NCBI GenBank assembly: GCA_028277185.1
Contig: JANQGQ010000022.1
Coordinates: forward strand, 154,680 to 218,679
Direction: 5' to 3'
DNA length: 64,000 nt
Source: Woeseiaceae bacterium
GTDB lineage: Bacteria > Pseudomonadota > Gammaproteobacteria > Steroidobacterales > Woeseiaceae
The position numbers and the translations under genes are program-made. Below, in pieces: positions 8,292 to 18,017 of the stretch. Numbering within the stretch: position 1 is the first letter of the stretch; every line of letters starts with the position of its first letter. The notes under the pieces were generated by a model. It saw only the letters and a program-made list of their open reading frames with translations, had not been told where the DNA came from and did no database searches.

Positions 8292-9395
8292 GTGTCCCGA
8301 CAACACGATCTATTGCGCGCGTACGAAGCGTCGCTCACGCGCCCGGGGCACGTCCGCGATCCTGCCCAGGAGCAGCTCGTCCGGGAGCTCGCGGAACTCG
8401 CGATCCGCCTGGAAACGTCCGCGAAGGGTCCTGGCGGATTCCTGAATCGTTGGTTTTCGCCGCAAGGCGAGACAGCGCCGCTCGAAGGTCTTTACGTCTG
8501 GGGCGGCGTCGGCCGCGGCAAGACCTGGCTCATGGACCTCTTTTTCGACAACCTCCACGTCGTCCGCAAGCGCCGTATTCACTTTCACCGCATGATGGCC
8601 TGGGTACACGGCAGGCTGGGGCGGCTGGACGGCGTCCGCGACCCGATCGCGAGCGTCGCGGACGACGTCTCGCAGCGTACCCGGGTACTGTGTTTCGACG
8701 AGTTCTTCGTCAGCGATATCGGCGACGCGATGATCCTCGGCCGGCTGCTCGACGCGCTGTTCACGCGCGGCATCACGCTCGTGGCGACCTCGAACGTGCC
8801 GCCGGACGAGCTCTACCGGGACGGGCTGCAGCGGGCGCGCTTTCTGCCGGCGATCGAGCTCATCAAGCGACACACGAAAGTCGTTCACATAGACGGCGGC
8901 GTCGACTACCGCCTGCGGCTGCTGAAGCAGGCCGGGACGTATCTGAACTCGGCGGCGACCGATACGGAAGAGCGTCTGACCGCACTGTTCGGCGAGTGCG
9001 GCACGAGCACCCTGAGAACCGACGACAAGCTCGAGATCAACGGCCGGACGATCACCGCGAAGCGGAGCGCCAAGGGCGTCGCTTGGTTCGACTTCGACGA
9101 ACTCTGTGACGGACCGCGAAGCCAGGAGGACTATATCGAGCTGGCCCGCTGCTACCCAACCGTCCTGATCGACGACGTGCCCGTCCTCGACGCCCGGCAG
9201 GAAGATGCGGCCCGCCGCTTCGTTTCGCTCGTCGACGAATTCTACGATCGGCGCGTCAAGCTGATCGTGGCGGCCGAAGCCCCCGCCGACGAGCTGTACG
9301 AGGGCAAGCGTTTGGCCTTCGAGTTCCAGCGCACCTCGAGCCGGCTCATCGAGATGCAGTCGGAGGAGTACCTGCAGCAGGCTCATCTGCCCTGA
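8292..9395 (+). CDS. zapE: ZapE/AFG1-family cell-division ATPase
   Basis: 367 residues from GTG at 8292; the open frame continues upstream only as antisense shadow of the divergent ETF-QO gene. The start matches the family N-terminus (LLRAYEASLTRPGHVRDPAQ). Walker A is GGVGRGKTWL, Walker B is RVLCFDEFFVSD, and the AFG1 signature continues with ATSNVPPDELYRDGLQRARFLPAI. In E. coli ZapE acts at the Z-ring during late division and stress; mitochondrial AFG1 is a quality-control factor. No operon partner is obvious; a MarR gene follows 56 bp later. Confidence 0.94.
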   Translation: MSRQHDLLRAYEASLTRPGHVRDPAQEQLVRELAELAIRLETSAKGPGGFLNRWFSPQGETAPLEGLYVWGGVGRGKTWLMDLFFDNLHVVRKRRIHFHRMMAWVHGRLGRLDGVRDPIASVADDVSQRTRVLCFDEFFVSDIGDAMILGRLLDALFTRGITLVATSNVPPDELYRDGLQRARFLPAIELIKRHTKVVHIDGGVDYRLRLLKQAGTYLNSAATDTEERLTALFGECGTSTLRTDDKLEINGRTITAKRSAKGVAWFDFDELCDGPRSQEDYIELARCYPTVLIDDVPVLDARQEDAARRFVSLVDEFYDRRVKLIVAAEAPADELYEGKRLAFEFQRTSSRLIEMQSEEYLQQAHLP

Positions 9396-9451
9396 TTTGT
9401 CACTCCCGCCTGCAGCCGCTACATTCTGGCATGACACCGGAGACATGCAGC

Positions 9452-9928
9452 ATGAGCGACCAGGAAGCCACCGCGCAGCTCAGCGACGAGCTTATCCTCG
9501 AGGATTTCTTACCGTACCGGCTGGCCGTGCTCTCGCACACCGTCAGCAACAAGATCGCCAGCGTCTATGAAGAACGCTTCAAGGTCTCGGTTCCGGAATG
9601 GCGCGTCATCGCCATACTCGGCCGTTTTCCGGGGCTTTCAGCCGTCGAAGTCGCCCAGCGCACGATGCTCGACAAGGTCGCGGTGAGCCGCGCCGTGACC
9701 AAGCTGATCAAGAACGGCCGGCTGGATCGCGAGTTTGCCGACGCCGACCGGCGCCGCTCGATCCTGAATCTGAGCGAGGAGGGCCGCCGCGTTCACGACG
9801 AAATTGCGCCGCTCGCGCTGCGCTTCGAGCGCGATCTGCTGCACGGCATATCGGCCGACGACTACGAGCGCTTCAACCGCGTCATGGAGCGGCTGGTCGC
9901 CCGGGCGCGCATGCTGAGCGCACCCTAG
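9452..9928 (+). CDS. MarR-family winged-helix transcriptional regulator
   Basis: 158 residues from ATG at 9452, preferred over an in-frame ATG at 9431 because GGAG is found 9 nt upstream of 9452 and nothing similar precedes 9431. The MarR winged helix is clear: SVPEWRVIAILGRFPGLSAVEVAQRTMLDKVAVSRAV (recognition helix), then the wing DREFADADRRRSILNLSEEG. It converges on kynA with a 13-bp gap. The inverted repeat at 10861-10889 between kynA and the glutamate dehydrogenase gene is one possible binding site, but this is only proximity. Confidence 0.9.
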   Translation: MSDQEATAQLSDELILEDFLPYRLAVLSHTVSNKIASVYEERFKVSVPEWRVIAILGRFPGLSAVEVAQRTMLDKVAVSRAVTKLIKNGRLDREFADADRRRSILNLSEEGRRVHDEIAPLALRFERDLLHGISADDYERFNRVMERLVARARMLSAP

Positions 9929-9941
9929 CGTCCGGGAGGCC

Positions 9942-10784
9942 CTACTGGCCGATCTCCGTTCGCACCTGAATCAGCTCGGGGAAGAACTCCTGTTCGATGG
10001 CTCTCTTCAGGAAGGCGACGCCGGACGACCCGCCGGTGCCGCGTTTATGGCCGATGATCCGTTCGACGGTTTTCATATGGTGGAAACGCCAGAACTGAAA
10101 GTTGTTGCCGACGTCCATTAGCGCTTCGCAGACTTCGTAGCGCGCCCAGTGCGCCGACGGGTCCGCATAGATCGTTCGCAGTACCTCCACCACCTCTCCG
10201 GACGGTTCGCGAACGAGGCTGAAGTCGCGCTCGATGGCGGCGTTTGGCACGGGCAGTCCGGCACGCGCGAGGTGCAGCAGGAACTCCTCGTACAGCGATG
10301 GCGCCTCGAGCCGCTCGAGCAGCGCCTGGTGCCACGCGGGATGATGGCGGTGCACCTTCAGCATGCCGCGGTTCTTGTTGCCGAGCATGAACTCCAGCAG
10401 CCGGTACTGCGGCGACTGGAAACCGGACGCCTTGCCGAACACGTCCCGAAATTCGGCGTACTCGTCCGGCGTGAGCGTATCCAGCACCTTCCACTGGTTG
10501 AACATCTGGTCCTGCACCCGGCGGACCCGGGTCAGGCACTTGATGGCACGGTGCAAGGCGTCAGCGCGGAGGTAGCCCATCGTCCGCTCGATTTCGTGCA
10601 GAATCAGCTTCATCCAGAGCTCCGCCACCTGGTGCTGGATGATGAACAGCATCTCGTCGGGGTGCGGCGGATCGCTGAGCGGCTCCTGCGCCGTCAGCAG
10701 CCTGCCGAGCTTGAGGTACGCGCCGTAGTCGTCGTCGGGCGACAGCTCGGTGTAGATGCTCTTCTCGATTTTCCGTTCGGCCAT
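9942..10784 (-). CDS. kynA: Tryptophan 2,3-dioxygenase
   Basis: 280 residues, full length for bacterial TDO. A haem enzyme that opens the indole ring of L-tryptophan to N-formylkynurenine, the first step of the kynurenine route. Seen: YGAYLKLGRLLTAQEPLS at the N-terminus, MLFIIQHQVAELWMKLILHE (substrate-pocket His), FQSPQYRLLEFMLGNKN, the haem-ligand region FRFHHMKTVERIIGHKRG and the loop GTGGSSGVAFLK. No kynureninase or formamidase is in the window, so the rest of the pathway must be elsewhere. Divergent from the glutamate dehydrogenase gene. Confidence 0.97.
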   Translation of the reverse strand: MAERKIEKSIYTELSPDDDYGAYLKLGRLLTAQEPLSDPPHPDEMLFIIQHQVAELWMKLILHEIERTMGYLRADALHRAIKCLTRVRRVQDQMFNQWKVLDTLTPDEYAEFRDVFGKASGFQSPQYRLLEFMLGNKNRGMLKVHRHHPAWHQALLERLEAPSLYEEFLLHLARAGLPVPNAAIERDFSLVREPSGEVVEVLRTIYADPSAHWARYEVCEALMDVGNNFQFWRFHHMKTVERIIGHKRGTGGSSGVAFLKRAIEQEFFPELIQVRTEIGQ

Positions 10785-10860
10785 ATCGACTGCCGTCCTG
10801 AAAGCGGGCGCAAAGGGTAAGCCCCCTCTGCCGGCGGCACAATGTCGATCTTTCGCGCAA

Positions 10861-10896
10861 ACTAATCAATTGTTTCACGAGTGATTAATGTAGAAT
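10861..10896 (+). promoter_or_regulatory. Inverted repeat and -10 box between kynA and the glutamate dehydrogenase gene
   Basis: ACTAATCA (10861-10868) and TGATTAAT (10882-10889) form an inverted repeat with one mismatch and centres 21 bp apart, spacing suited to a dimeric regulator on one DNA face. TAGAAT (10891-10896) could be the -10 of the dehydrogenase gene; TTGTTT (10870-10875) is a weak -35 with a short 15-nt spacer. Seen in sequence; regulatory role inferred. Confidence 0.35.
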
Positions 10897-10926
10897 CCCG
10901 CGCGTCATCAACGCGAGACGACACCG

Positions 10927-13900
10927 ATGCCACGGCAGGAATTGCGGAGGGGGAGCGATGCGAGGGAACGCATCGTGGATGCAATCATTGGCGCACGGGT
11001 GAGTACGGACAGACTACCCGATCGCCGGCACGTCAAACGTTTTCTGGCGCAGTACTTCGCGCACGTGCCCTACGAGGATCTGGCGGGGCGCTCGGAGCCG
11101 ATCATGGCGCGCGCCGCGCTGGATCACCTGGAGTTCGGCAAGACCCGCCGCAGAGGCACGGCCCTGCTGCGGGTCTTCAACGCGACTGAGGAGAAAAACG
11201 GCTACGTCTCGGCGTTCACCTTCATCGAAATGGTGAACGACGACATGCCGTTTCTCGTCGACTCGGTCGTCGCCGCCGTCGCCCGGCAGGACATCGCCGT
11301 GCACATTACGGTGCATCCGGTCATTCGCGTATCGCGGGACGGCCGGGGCCGGATTACCGGGGTGCCGTCCGCCAGCGACAAGAAAGCGTCCCGGGAATCC
11401 TGGATTCGCATCGCTATCGACAAGCTGATCGATCAGGAGGAGATCGACGCGCTGGAGGCCGGGATCCACCGCGTGCTCGACGACGTGCGCCGCGCGGTGG
11501 ACGACTGGGCACCGATGCGAACCCACATGCGGTCTGCGCTCGACGAGCTTCTGGCAACGGACAACGGCGGCAGCCCGGACCTCAAGGACGAAAGCGCCGC
11601 CATGCTCGAGTGGCTCATCGACGACCACTTCACCTTTCTTGGCTACCGGCGCTACCGGCTCACGGGCCGCGGTGACAAACTCAATCTGACCGCGATCCCG
11701 GAGAGCGGCCTGGGGCTGATGAGCAACCCGGATCACGGCGCGAAACGCGTGGCGCTGACGCCGGAGATGCGCCGCGTAGCGCGCAACCGCGACTGGATGC
11801 TGATCACGAAGGCCAACTCGCGGTCGACGGTCCACCGCCACGCTTATCTCGACTACATTGGCATCAAGATTTTCGACAAGTCGGGGGAGGTAACCGGCGA
11901 GCACCGATTCATCGGCCTGTTCACGGCCGTTGCCTATAGCGAGAGCTCCCGCAACATCCCCTTGCTGCGGCAGAAGATCGGCGAGGTCGTCGCCCGCGCG
12001 CGAATCGAGCCCTCGGGCCACCGCGGCAAGGCGCTGCTGCACATCCTGGACACGTTTCCGCGCGACGAACTCTTCCAGGCCAGCATCAGCGACCTCGCGC
12101 GAACGACGCTGGGCGTTCTGAACCTGCAGGACCGGCAGCGGGTCCGCTTCTTCATTCGGCGCGACGTGTTCAGGCGCTTCTTCTCATGCCTCGTCTACGT
12201 ACCGAAAGAAAAATATACGACGGCCGTACGCCGCCGTATCGAGGGGATTCTGCTCGACGCTTTTGCCGGCACGTCGATCGAGTCCAGCGTGCAGATTGCC
12301 GACTCGGCGCTGGCGCGCGTACACATCATCGTGCGGACCGAGGACCGCGAGCGCCCGCCAATCAGCATTCAGACGATCGAGAAACAGATCGCCGACGTCG
12401 TCGTAACCTGGACGGACAAGCTGAAGGCGCAGCTGGCGATCACCTGCGGCGAGGGCGAGGGACTCAAGCTGTATCGCCAATACGGCAGCGTCTTTCCGCT
12501 TGGCTACCAGGAGGACACCTTACCGCGCGACGCCTGTACCGACGTAGCCCGCATCGAGGACATGCGGCGCGACGGGTTGACCCGGACGGTCAACCTCTAC
12601 CGCCCACCGGACGCCGGCCCCGGCGACATGCACTTCCTCATATACACGGACGACGAACTGCTGCCGCTCTCTGAAGCGCTGCCGGTCATCGAGGCCATGG
12701 GTGTCGAGGTGTACACCGAACGGCCCTACGAACTGCGCCTCGACGACGGCTCGCCGTTCTGGATCCAGGATTTCCATCTGCATCTCGACGAAGACGCCGA
12801 CATAGACGTCGAGTCCGTGGCAGAGCGTTTCGAGACCTGCTTCATGCGCGTTCTGTCCGGAGAGGCGGAAAGCGACGGGCTCAACCGGCTGATTCTCTAT
12901 GCCGGACTGGACTGGCGCCAAACCGCCCTCCTGCGCTGCTACGCGCGCTACCTGCTACAGCTCGGACTCCCGTTCAGCCAGGCCTACATGGAGAACGTGC
13001 TGGTCGCCCACGCGCGCACGACTGCGAAGCTGGTGCGGCAGTTCGAGCTGCAGTTCGACCCGGCGCTCAGCCAGGCGAAGCGCAAGCGGGAGCTCAAAAC
13101 TCATCTCGCGTCGGTCGAGAAGGGCCTCAAGAGAGCGCGCAATGTCGACGAAGACAGGATTCTCAACGCGTTCGCGGGCGCGATCCGCCACACGCTGCGT
13201 ACCAACTACTTCGTCGTCGACGCAGACGGCGCGGCGCGCGAAACGATCGCCATAAAGCTCGACTCGGGAGCGATTCCCGAAGCGCCGAAACCGCGGCCGA
13301 TGTTCGAGATTTTCGTGTACTCGACCGAAGTCGAGGGCGTGCATCTGCGCGGCGGACGCATTGCCAGGGGCGGACTGCGCTGGTCGGACCGGCGCGAGGA
13401 TTTCCGCACCGAGATCCTCGGGCTCATGAAAGCGCAGGTCGTCAAGAATACCGTGATCGTACCCACGGGCGCGAAAGGCGGCTTCGTCTGCAAGAACCTG
13501 CCGACCGGCGATCGCGATGCCGTATTGAGTAAGGGCATCGAGTGCTACCGCGCGTTCATCGCAAGCCTGCTCGACGTGACCGACAACGTGATCGACGGCA
13601 AGGTGGTCACGCCCGGGCGTATCGTTCGCCGCGACGAGGAAGACCCGTACCTCGTGGTCGCCGCCGACAAGGGCACGGCAACGTTCTCGGACATCGCGAA
13701 CGAGATCTCGGAGAGTTACGGGTTCTGGCTGGGCGACGCCTTCGCGTCCGGCGGTTCCGCCGGCTACGACCACAAGAAGATGGGCATCACCGCCCGCGGC
13801 GCGTGGGAAGCGGTCAAGCGGCACTTCCGCGAACAGGGCATCAACACGCAGAAAGACCTCTTCACCGTCGCCGGTATCGGCGACATGTCCGGCGACGTCT

Positions 13901-15762
13901 TCGGCAACGGCATGCTGCTGTCGAAGAAGATCCAGCTCGTCGCCGCGTTCAATCACCTGCACATCTTCATCGATCCGACGCCCGACGCCGCCGCAAGCTA
14001 TCGCGAGCGCAAGCGCCTGTTTGCCAAGGGCCGGAGCAGCTGGACGGACTACGACGAGACGCAGATCTCGAAGGGCGGCGGCATTTTTTCGCGGCAGGCC
14101 AAGACGATCCGACTGAGCCGCGAGATGCGCAAGCTGCTCGACACGGACGCGGCGGCCATGCAGCCCGACGAACTCATCCGCGCGATCCTGAAGATGCGGG
14201 TCAACCTGCTTTGGAACGGGGGGATCGGGACCTACATCAAAGCCAGCAGCGAAAGCCATGCGGACGTGGGCGACCGCAGCAACGACAGTGTCCGCGTCGA
14301 CGCGAACGAAGTGCGCTGCGACGTCATCGGCGAAGGCGGCAACCTCGGCCTGACCCAGTACGCCCGCATCGAGTTCAGCCTCAACGGAGGCCGCGTCAAC
14401 ACGGACTTCATCGACAACTCTGCGGGCGTCGACAGCTCGGACCGCGAAGTCAACATCAAGATCCTGCTGAGCGATGTCGCGAAAGCGAAGGGCATGTCGC
14501 GGAAGAAGCGCAACGAGCTGCTTGCCGCGATGACCGAAGACGTCGCGGAGCTGGTGCTGCGCAACAACTACCTCCAGACCCAGGCCATCAGCATGAGCGA
14601 GATACGCTCGCTGGAGCGGATCGACGAAACCGCGCGGGTGATCACGAGCCTCGAGCGCTCGGGCTTGCTGGACCGCGGCCTCGAGTGTCTGCCGGACGAC
14701 GTGGAGATAGAGGAACGCAAGGCGCGGCGCCAGGGCGTTACGCGCCCCGAACTCGCCGTCGTGCTGAGCTACGCCAAGATCGACCTGTACAACGGTCTCA
14801 TAGCGTCCGGAGAGTCGCTCGAGGATTTCCTTGCGATGCATCCGATGCGCTACTTCCCCGAGGTACTGCGGCGGCGCTATGCGGACTTTCTGCCGACCCA
14901 CCGGCTGAGTCCGCAGATTCTTGCCACTCTCATCGCCAACGATCTCGTGAACCGGATGGGGCCCGCCTTCGTGCGCCGCGTCCAACTCGACACCGGCGTC
15001 GGGGTCTGCGCGATTGCGCGCGCGTACACCGTTGCCCGGCAGATCTGCAGGGCCGGCGCGCTGAACCGCGTCATTCAGTCGCTCGACTACGAAATTCCCG
15101 CCGCCGCGCAGATGACGCTGCTGTTCGAGGTGGCCCGGACGCAGCGCCATGCCACCTACTGGCTCATCGAGCGCTATGGCGAGCGCATCGAGATCGCCCC
15201 GGCCGTGGAGCGGCTCGGCGAAGGCATGACGATCATGTACACCCGAACCGCGGGCGTGCAGTCGAGCGCCGCGCGCACCCGTCACCACAATGCCGTCAAG
15301 CGCTACGTGGAGATGGGCGTGCCTGAAGGGCTTGCGGACAAGATGGCCGCCCTGCTGCTCACCCGGGCCGCGCTGGACATCGCCGATCTGGCGGCGGAGT
15401 ACAAGCGCGACGTGGTCGAAACGGCAAGGCTGTATTCCGCATTCAACGAGAGTCTCGGACTGTTCTGGCTGCACGTCGGAGCCGAGGATCTGTCGATCGA
15501 GGGACGCTGGCAGGCCGTTGCCCGAAGCAATCTCCGCGACGGCTTCTATCGCATCCGGCGCCAGCTGGCGGAAGAACTCCTGAAGAAACGCAGCAGGAAA
15601 TCCATGCCGGAGCGCGTCGAAACCTGGCTTGCGGATCGCGCGCCGCGCGTCGACCGGATCAAGGCCATGATCGAGGAGATGAAGCTTCGCGGCGACGCGG
15701 ATTTTGCTACCCTCTCGGTCGCGGCGCAGGAGCTCAAGGACCTTTTGAGCGACCCCGGGTAG
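10927..15762 (+). CDS. gdhB: NAD-specific glutamate dehydrogenase, large (180-kDa class)
   Basis: 1,611 residues, the size of the GDH-180 (Pseudomonas GdhB / Streptomyces) class, which deaminates L-glutamate to 2-oxoglutarate with NAD+, mainly in amino-acid catabolism. The first 750 residues hold the regulatory ACT-like region (MVNDDMPFLVDSVVAAV near residue 100). The catalytic core begins around residue 790, with RGGRIARGGLRWSDRREDFR, the lysine region VKNTVIVPTGAKGGF (about 840-853) and the nucleotide motif GIGDMSGDVFGNGMLLS (about 982). A helical C-terminal domain follows. Monocistronic; gpmA begins 36 bp later. The symbol follows Pseudomonas usage. Confidence 0.96.
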   Translation: MPRQELRRGSDARERIVDAIIGARVSTDRLPDRRHVKRFLAQYFAHVPYEDLAGRSEPIMARAALDHLEFGKTRRRGTALLRVFNATEEKNGYVSAFTFIEMVNDDMPFLVDSVVAAVARQDIAVHITVHPVIRVSRDGRGRITGVPSASDKKASRESWIRIAIDKLIDQEEIDALEAGIHRVLDDVRRAVDDWAPMRTHMRSALDELLATDNGGSPDLKDESAAMLEWLIDDHFTFLGYRRYRLTGRGDKLNLTAIPESGLGLMSNPDHGAKRVALTPEMRRVARNRDWMLITKANSRSTVHRHAYLDYIGIKIFDKSGEVTGEHRFIGLFTAVAYSESSRNIPLLRQKIGEVVARARIEPSGHRGKALLHILDTFPRDELFQASISDLARTTLGVLNLQDRQRVRFFIRRDVFRRFFSCLVYVPKEKYTTAVRRRIEGILLDAFAGTSIESSVQIADSALARVHIIVRTEDRERPPISIQTIEKQIADVVVTWTDKLKAQLAITCGEGEGLKLYRQYGSVFPLGYQEDTLPRDACTDVARIEDMRRDGLTRTVNLYRPPDAGPGDMHFLIYTDDELLPLSEALPVIEAMGVEVYTERPYELRLDDGSPFWIQDFHLHLDEDADIDVESVAERFETCFMRVLSGEAESDGLNRLILYAGLDWRQTALLRCYARYLLQLGLPFSQAYMENVLVAHARTTAKLVRQFELQFDPALSQAKRKRELKTHLASVEKGLKRARNVDEDRILNAFAGAIRHTLRTNYFVVDADGAARETIAIKLDSGAIPEAPKPRPMFEIFVYSTEVEGVHLRGGRIARGGLRWSDRREDFRTEILGLMKAQVVKNTVIVPTGAKGGFVCKNLPTGDRDAVLSKGIECYRAFIASLLDVTDNVIDGKVVTPGRIVRRDEEDPYLVVAADKGTATFSDIANEISESYGFWLGDAFASGGSAGYDHKKMGITARGAWEAVKRHFREQGINTQKDLFTVAGIGDMSGDVFGNGMLLSKKIQLVAAFNHLHIFIDPTPDAAASYRERKRLFAKGRSSWTDYDETQISKGGGIFSRQAKTIRLSREMRKLLDTDAAAMQPDELIRAILKMRVNLLWNGGIGTYIKASSESHADVGDRSNDSVRVDANEVRCDVIGEGGNLGLTQYARIEFSLNGGRVNTDFIDNSAGVDSSDREVNIKILLSDVAKAKGMSRKKRNELLAAMTEDVAELVLRNNYLQTQAISMSEIRSLERIDETARVITSLERSGLLDRGLECLPDDVEIEERKARRQGVTRPELAVVLSYAKIDLYNGLIASGESLEDFLAMHPMRYFPEVLRRRYADFLPTHRLSPQILATLIANDLVNRMGPAFVRRVQLDTGVGVCAIARAYTVARQICRAGALNRVIQSLDYEIPAAAQMTLLFEVARTQRHATYWLIERYGERIEIAPAVERLGEGMTIMYTRTAGVQSSAARTRHHNAVKRYVEMGVPEGLADKMAALLLTRAALDIADLAAEYKRDVVETARLYSAFNESLGLFWLHVGAEDLSIEGRWQAVARSNLRDGFYRIRRQLAEELLKKRSRKSMPERVETWLADRAPRVDRIKAMIEEMKLRGDADFATLSVAAQELKDLLSDPG

Positions 15763-15798
15763 ACGGGCCGCGCGGCACCTTCGAATCAGGAGACCACT

Positions 15799-16548
15799 AT
15801 GGCGGGCAAGCTCGTTTTGTGCCGGCACGGACAGAGTGACTGGAACCTAAAGAACCTCTTCACGGGCTGGACCGACGTCGACCTGACGCCGAAAGGCATC
15901 GAGGAGGCGACGACCGCGGGGCGGCAGCTGAAAGAGCTTGGAATCGGCTTCGACGTCGCCTACACGTCGGTGCTGAAGCGCGCGATTCGCACCCTTTGGA
16001 TCGTCCTCGACGAGATGGACCGGATGTGGATTCCCGTCGTCCGCGACTGGCGTCTCAACGAACGTCACTACGGCAGCCTGCAGGGACTCAACAAAGCCGA
16101 AACCGCGGCGCTTCACGGCGACGAGCAGGTACACATCTGGCGGCGCAGCTACGACATCCCGCCGCCGGCACTGGAAACCGACGACGAACGCCATCCGGCT
16201 CATGACGCGCGCTACCGCGGCATCGACGGCCTGCCCGCGACGGAATCGCTCAAGACCACGCTCGAGCGGGTGCTGCCCTGCTGGAACGAGCGCATCGCAC
16301 CCGATCTCGAAGCCGGGCGGCACGTACTGATTTCCGCGCACGGCAACTCTCTGCGCGCGCTCGTCAAGATGCTCGACGAGGTCAGCGACGAGGAGATCAC
16401 CGGCTTCAACATCCCGACGGGTATTCCGCTCGTCTACGAACTCGATGACCGTCTGAAGCCGGTGTCCAGGGAGTTCCTTGGCGATCCGGAAGCGGTGGCG
16501 AAAGCCGCAGCGGCCGTCGCCGCTCAGGGCAAGACCGCAGCCCACTGA
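15799..16548 (+). CDS. gpmA: 2,3-bisphosphoglycerate-dependent phosphoglycerate mutase
   Basis: 249 residues, the normal GpmA length. Interconverts 3- and 2-phosphoglycerate in glycolysis and gluconeogenesis through a phosphohistidine. Seen: [13 protein letters not shown] (catalytic His near residue 11), [27 protein letters not shown], and the second His in [15 protein letters not shown]. The start has AGGAG 7 nt upstream. The gamma carbonic anhydrase gene starts one base after its stop, indicating co-transcription. Confidence 0.97.
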   Translation: MAGKLVLCRHGQSDWNLKNLFTGWTDVDLTPKGIEEATTAGRQLKELGIGFDVAYTSVLKRAIRTLWIVLDEMDRMWIPVVRDWRLNERHYGSLQGLNKAETAALHGDEQVHIWRRSYDIPPPALETDDERHPAHDARYRGIDGLPATESLKTTLERVLPCWNERIAPDLEAGRHVLISAHGNSLRALVKMLDEVSDEEITGFNIPTGIPLVYELDDRLKPVSREFLGDPEAVAKAAAAVAAQGKTAAH

Positions 16549-16549
16549 C

Positions 16550-17077
16550 GTGCTGTACCGACTTGGCGAGCGAAAACCGGATGTCGCGCCGCGCGGCACC
16601 TGGATCGCGGACAGCGCGGCGGTGATCGGCGCCGTCCGGCTGAAGGCCGAAGCCAGCGTCTGGTTCAACGCCGTCCTGCGGGGCGACAATGAGTGGATCG
16701 AGGTGGGCGAGCGCTCGAACGTTCAGGACCTGGCGGTGCTGCATACGGACCCGGGCGCGCCGTTAACCATTGGAAGGAACGTGACGATCGGTCACAAAGC
16801 CATGCTGCACGGCTGCACGATCGGCGACAACACGCTGATCGGCATAGGCAGCACGATACTCAACCACGCCGAAGTGCCGGACAACTGCATCGTCGGCGCG
16901 CACGCGCTGATCACGGAGCACAAACGCTTCGAGCCGGGCAGCCTGATTCTCGGATCCCCGGCCAAAGCCGTCCGCCAGCTCGACGCCGAGGCCATCGCGA
17001 TGATCGGCCGGTCGGCCGACATTTACGTCGCCAACGCCGAGCGCTTTCGCACAGAGTTGGCGGCGATCCGGGACTGA
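16550..17077 (+). CDS. Gamma carbonic anhydrase-family hexapeptide-repeat protein (YrdA-like)
   Basis: 175 residues from GTG at 16550, one base after the gpmA stop; the longer frame upstream is inside gpmA. The left-handed beta-helix is read from hexapeptide repeats (AVIGAVRLKAEASVWFNAVL, NVTIGHKAMLHGCTIGDNTL). Zinc ligands of the family fit the histidines in VLHTDPGAP, VTIGHKAMLHGC. RGDNEWIEVGERSNVQD is the family signature. Activity as a carbonic anhydrase is established for only some members; YrdA-type proteins are often inactive or of unknown role. Confidence 0.92.
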   Translation: MLYRLGERKPDVAPRGTWIADSAAVIGAVRLKAEASVWFNAVLRGDNEWIEVGERSNVQDLAVLHTDPGAPLTIGRNVTIGHKAMLHGCTIGDNTLIGIGSTILNHAEVPDNCIVGAHALITEHKRFEPGSLILGSPAKAVRQLDAEAIAMIGRSADIYVANAERFRTELAAIRD

Positions 17078-17091
17078 CGTTTGCCTGGCGC

Positions 17092-17991
17092 CTACGTCTG
17101 CGCCTTCGGATCCGAGCGCGGGCGCACGGCGTCGGGATCGACGACCCGAATCAGACCCTCCTGCGCCGTCGATGCAATCAGCGAGCCGTCGCGCGCAAAA
17201 AAATGGCCGCGGGCGAATCCGCGCGCACCGGTCGCGATCGGACTCTCCATCGCGTAGAGCAACCAGTCGTCCACGCGGACTTCACGATGGAACCAAAGCG
17301 CGTGATCCAGGCTCGCCATGATGACGTTACCGCGCGTGAACGACAGGCCGTGCGGCAGCGTCGCGGCACCGAGCAGTTCGTAATCCGAAACGTAGGCAAG
17401 CAGGTTCTGGTGCAGAGCGAGATCGTCGGGTAAGCCGTCGACGGCCCGTATCCACACGTGCTTGATGGGCGGCCTGGGTTTCGGCTTTTCGAACTCCGGG
17501 GCTTCGACCGGCCGAAACTCGAATGGCCGCGCGCTCGTGAGGAAACGCCGCATCATCAGCGGGATTTTCTCGAGCTGTCCCTGCGCAACCCGGGTGACGT
17601 CCGGAAGGCCGTCCGGCCCGGGAACGTCCGGCATCGCGGCCGCGTGCTCGAGGCCGGTCTCGGGGACCTGAAACGACGCCGCGAGATTCAGGATCGGGCG
17701 GCCGTGCTGAATCGCAACGACGCGCCGGCTGGAGAAGCTGCCGCCGTCGCGCGCCCGGTCGACCTCGTAGACGATCGGCGCGTTGATGTCGCCGCGGCGC
17801 AGAAAGTAGGCGTGCAGCGAATGCGCGACCCGCCCTTCAACAGTGTGTTGCGCGGCGGACAGGGCCTGCCCCAGCACCTGGCCCCCGAAGACCTGCGGAC
17901 TGCCAATATCCCGACTCGCCCCACGGAAGATGTTGTTCTCGATACGCTCGAGTCGAAGCAGCGAGATGAGATCGGCGAGGACCGGGTGCAT
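17092..17991 (-). CDS. tesB: Acyl-CoA thioesterase II
   Basis: 299 residues, double-hotdog TesB family, which hydrolyses medium and long acyl-CoAs to free fatty acids. Seen: the N-terminal hotdog with FRGASRDIGSPQVFGGQVLGQAL and HSLHAYFLRRGD; the C-terminal hotdog with MASLDHALWFHREVRVDDWLLYAMESP and RGFARGHFFARDGSLIASTAQEGLIR. It is convergent with the carbonic anhydrase gene (14-bp gap) and lies 26 bp downstream of the SDR gene on the same strand, so the two may be one transcript. Confidence 0.95.
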   Translation of the reverse strand: MHPVLADLISLLRLERIENNIFRGASRDIGSPQVFGGQVLGQALSAAQHTVEGRVAHSLHAYFLRRGDINAPIVYEVDRARDGGSFSSRRVVAIQHGRPILNLAASFQVPETGLEHAAAMPDVPGPDGLPDVTRVAQGQLEKIPLMMRRFLTSARPFEFRPVEAPEFEKPKPRPPIKHVWIRAVDGLPDDLALHQNLLAYVSDYELLGAATLPHGLSFTRGNVIMASLDHALWFHREVRVDDWLLYAMESPIATGARGFARGHFFARDGSLIASTAQEGLIRVVDPDAVRPRSDPKAQT

Positions 17992-18017
17992 CGTCGTGAC
18001 GGAGCCGCCTGCCTCGA

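Noticed and set aside
13542..15326. 594-codon plus-strand frame within the glutamate dehydrogenase gene
   Set aside because: Out-of-frame overlap with skewed Arg-rich composition and no motif; shadow of the large gene.
12955..15828. 957-codon open frame antisense to the glutamate dehydrogenase gene
   Set aside because: High-GC sequence keeps antisense frames open; its translation is rich in Arg, Ala and His with no motifs, and the sense gene is clearly coding.
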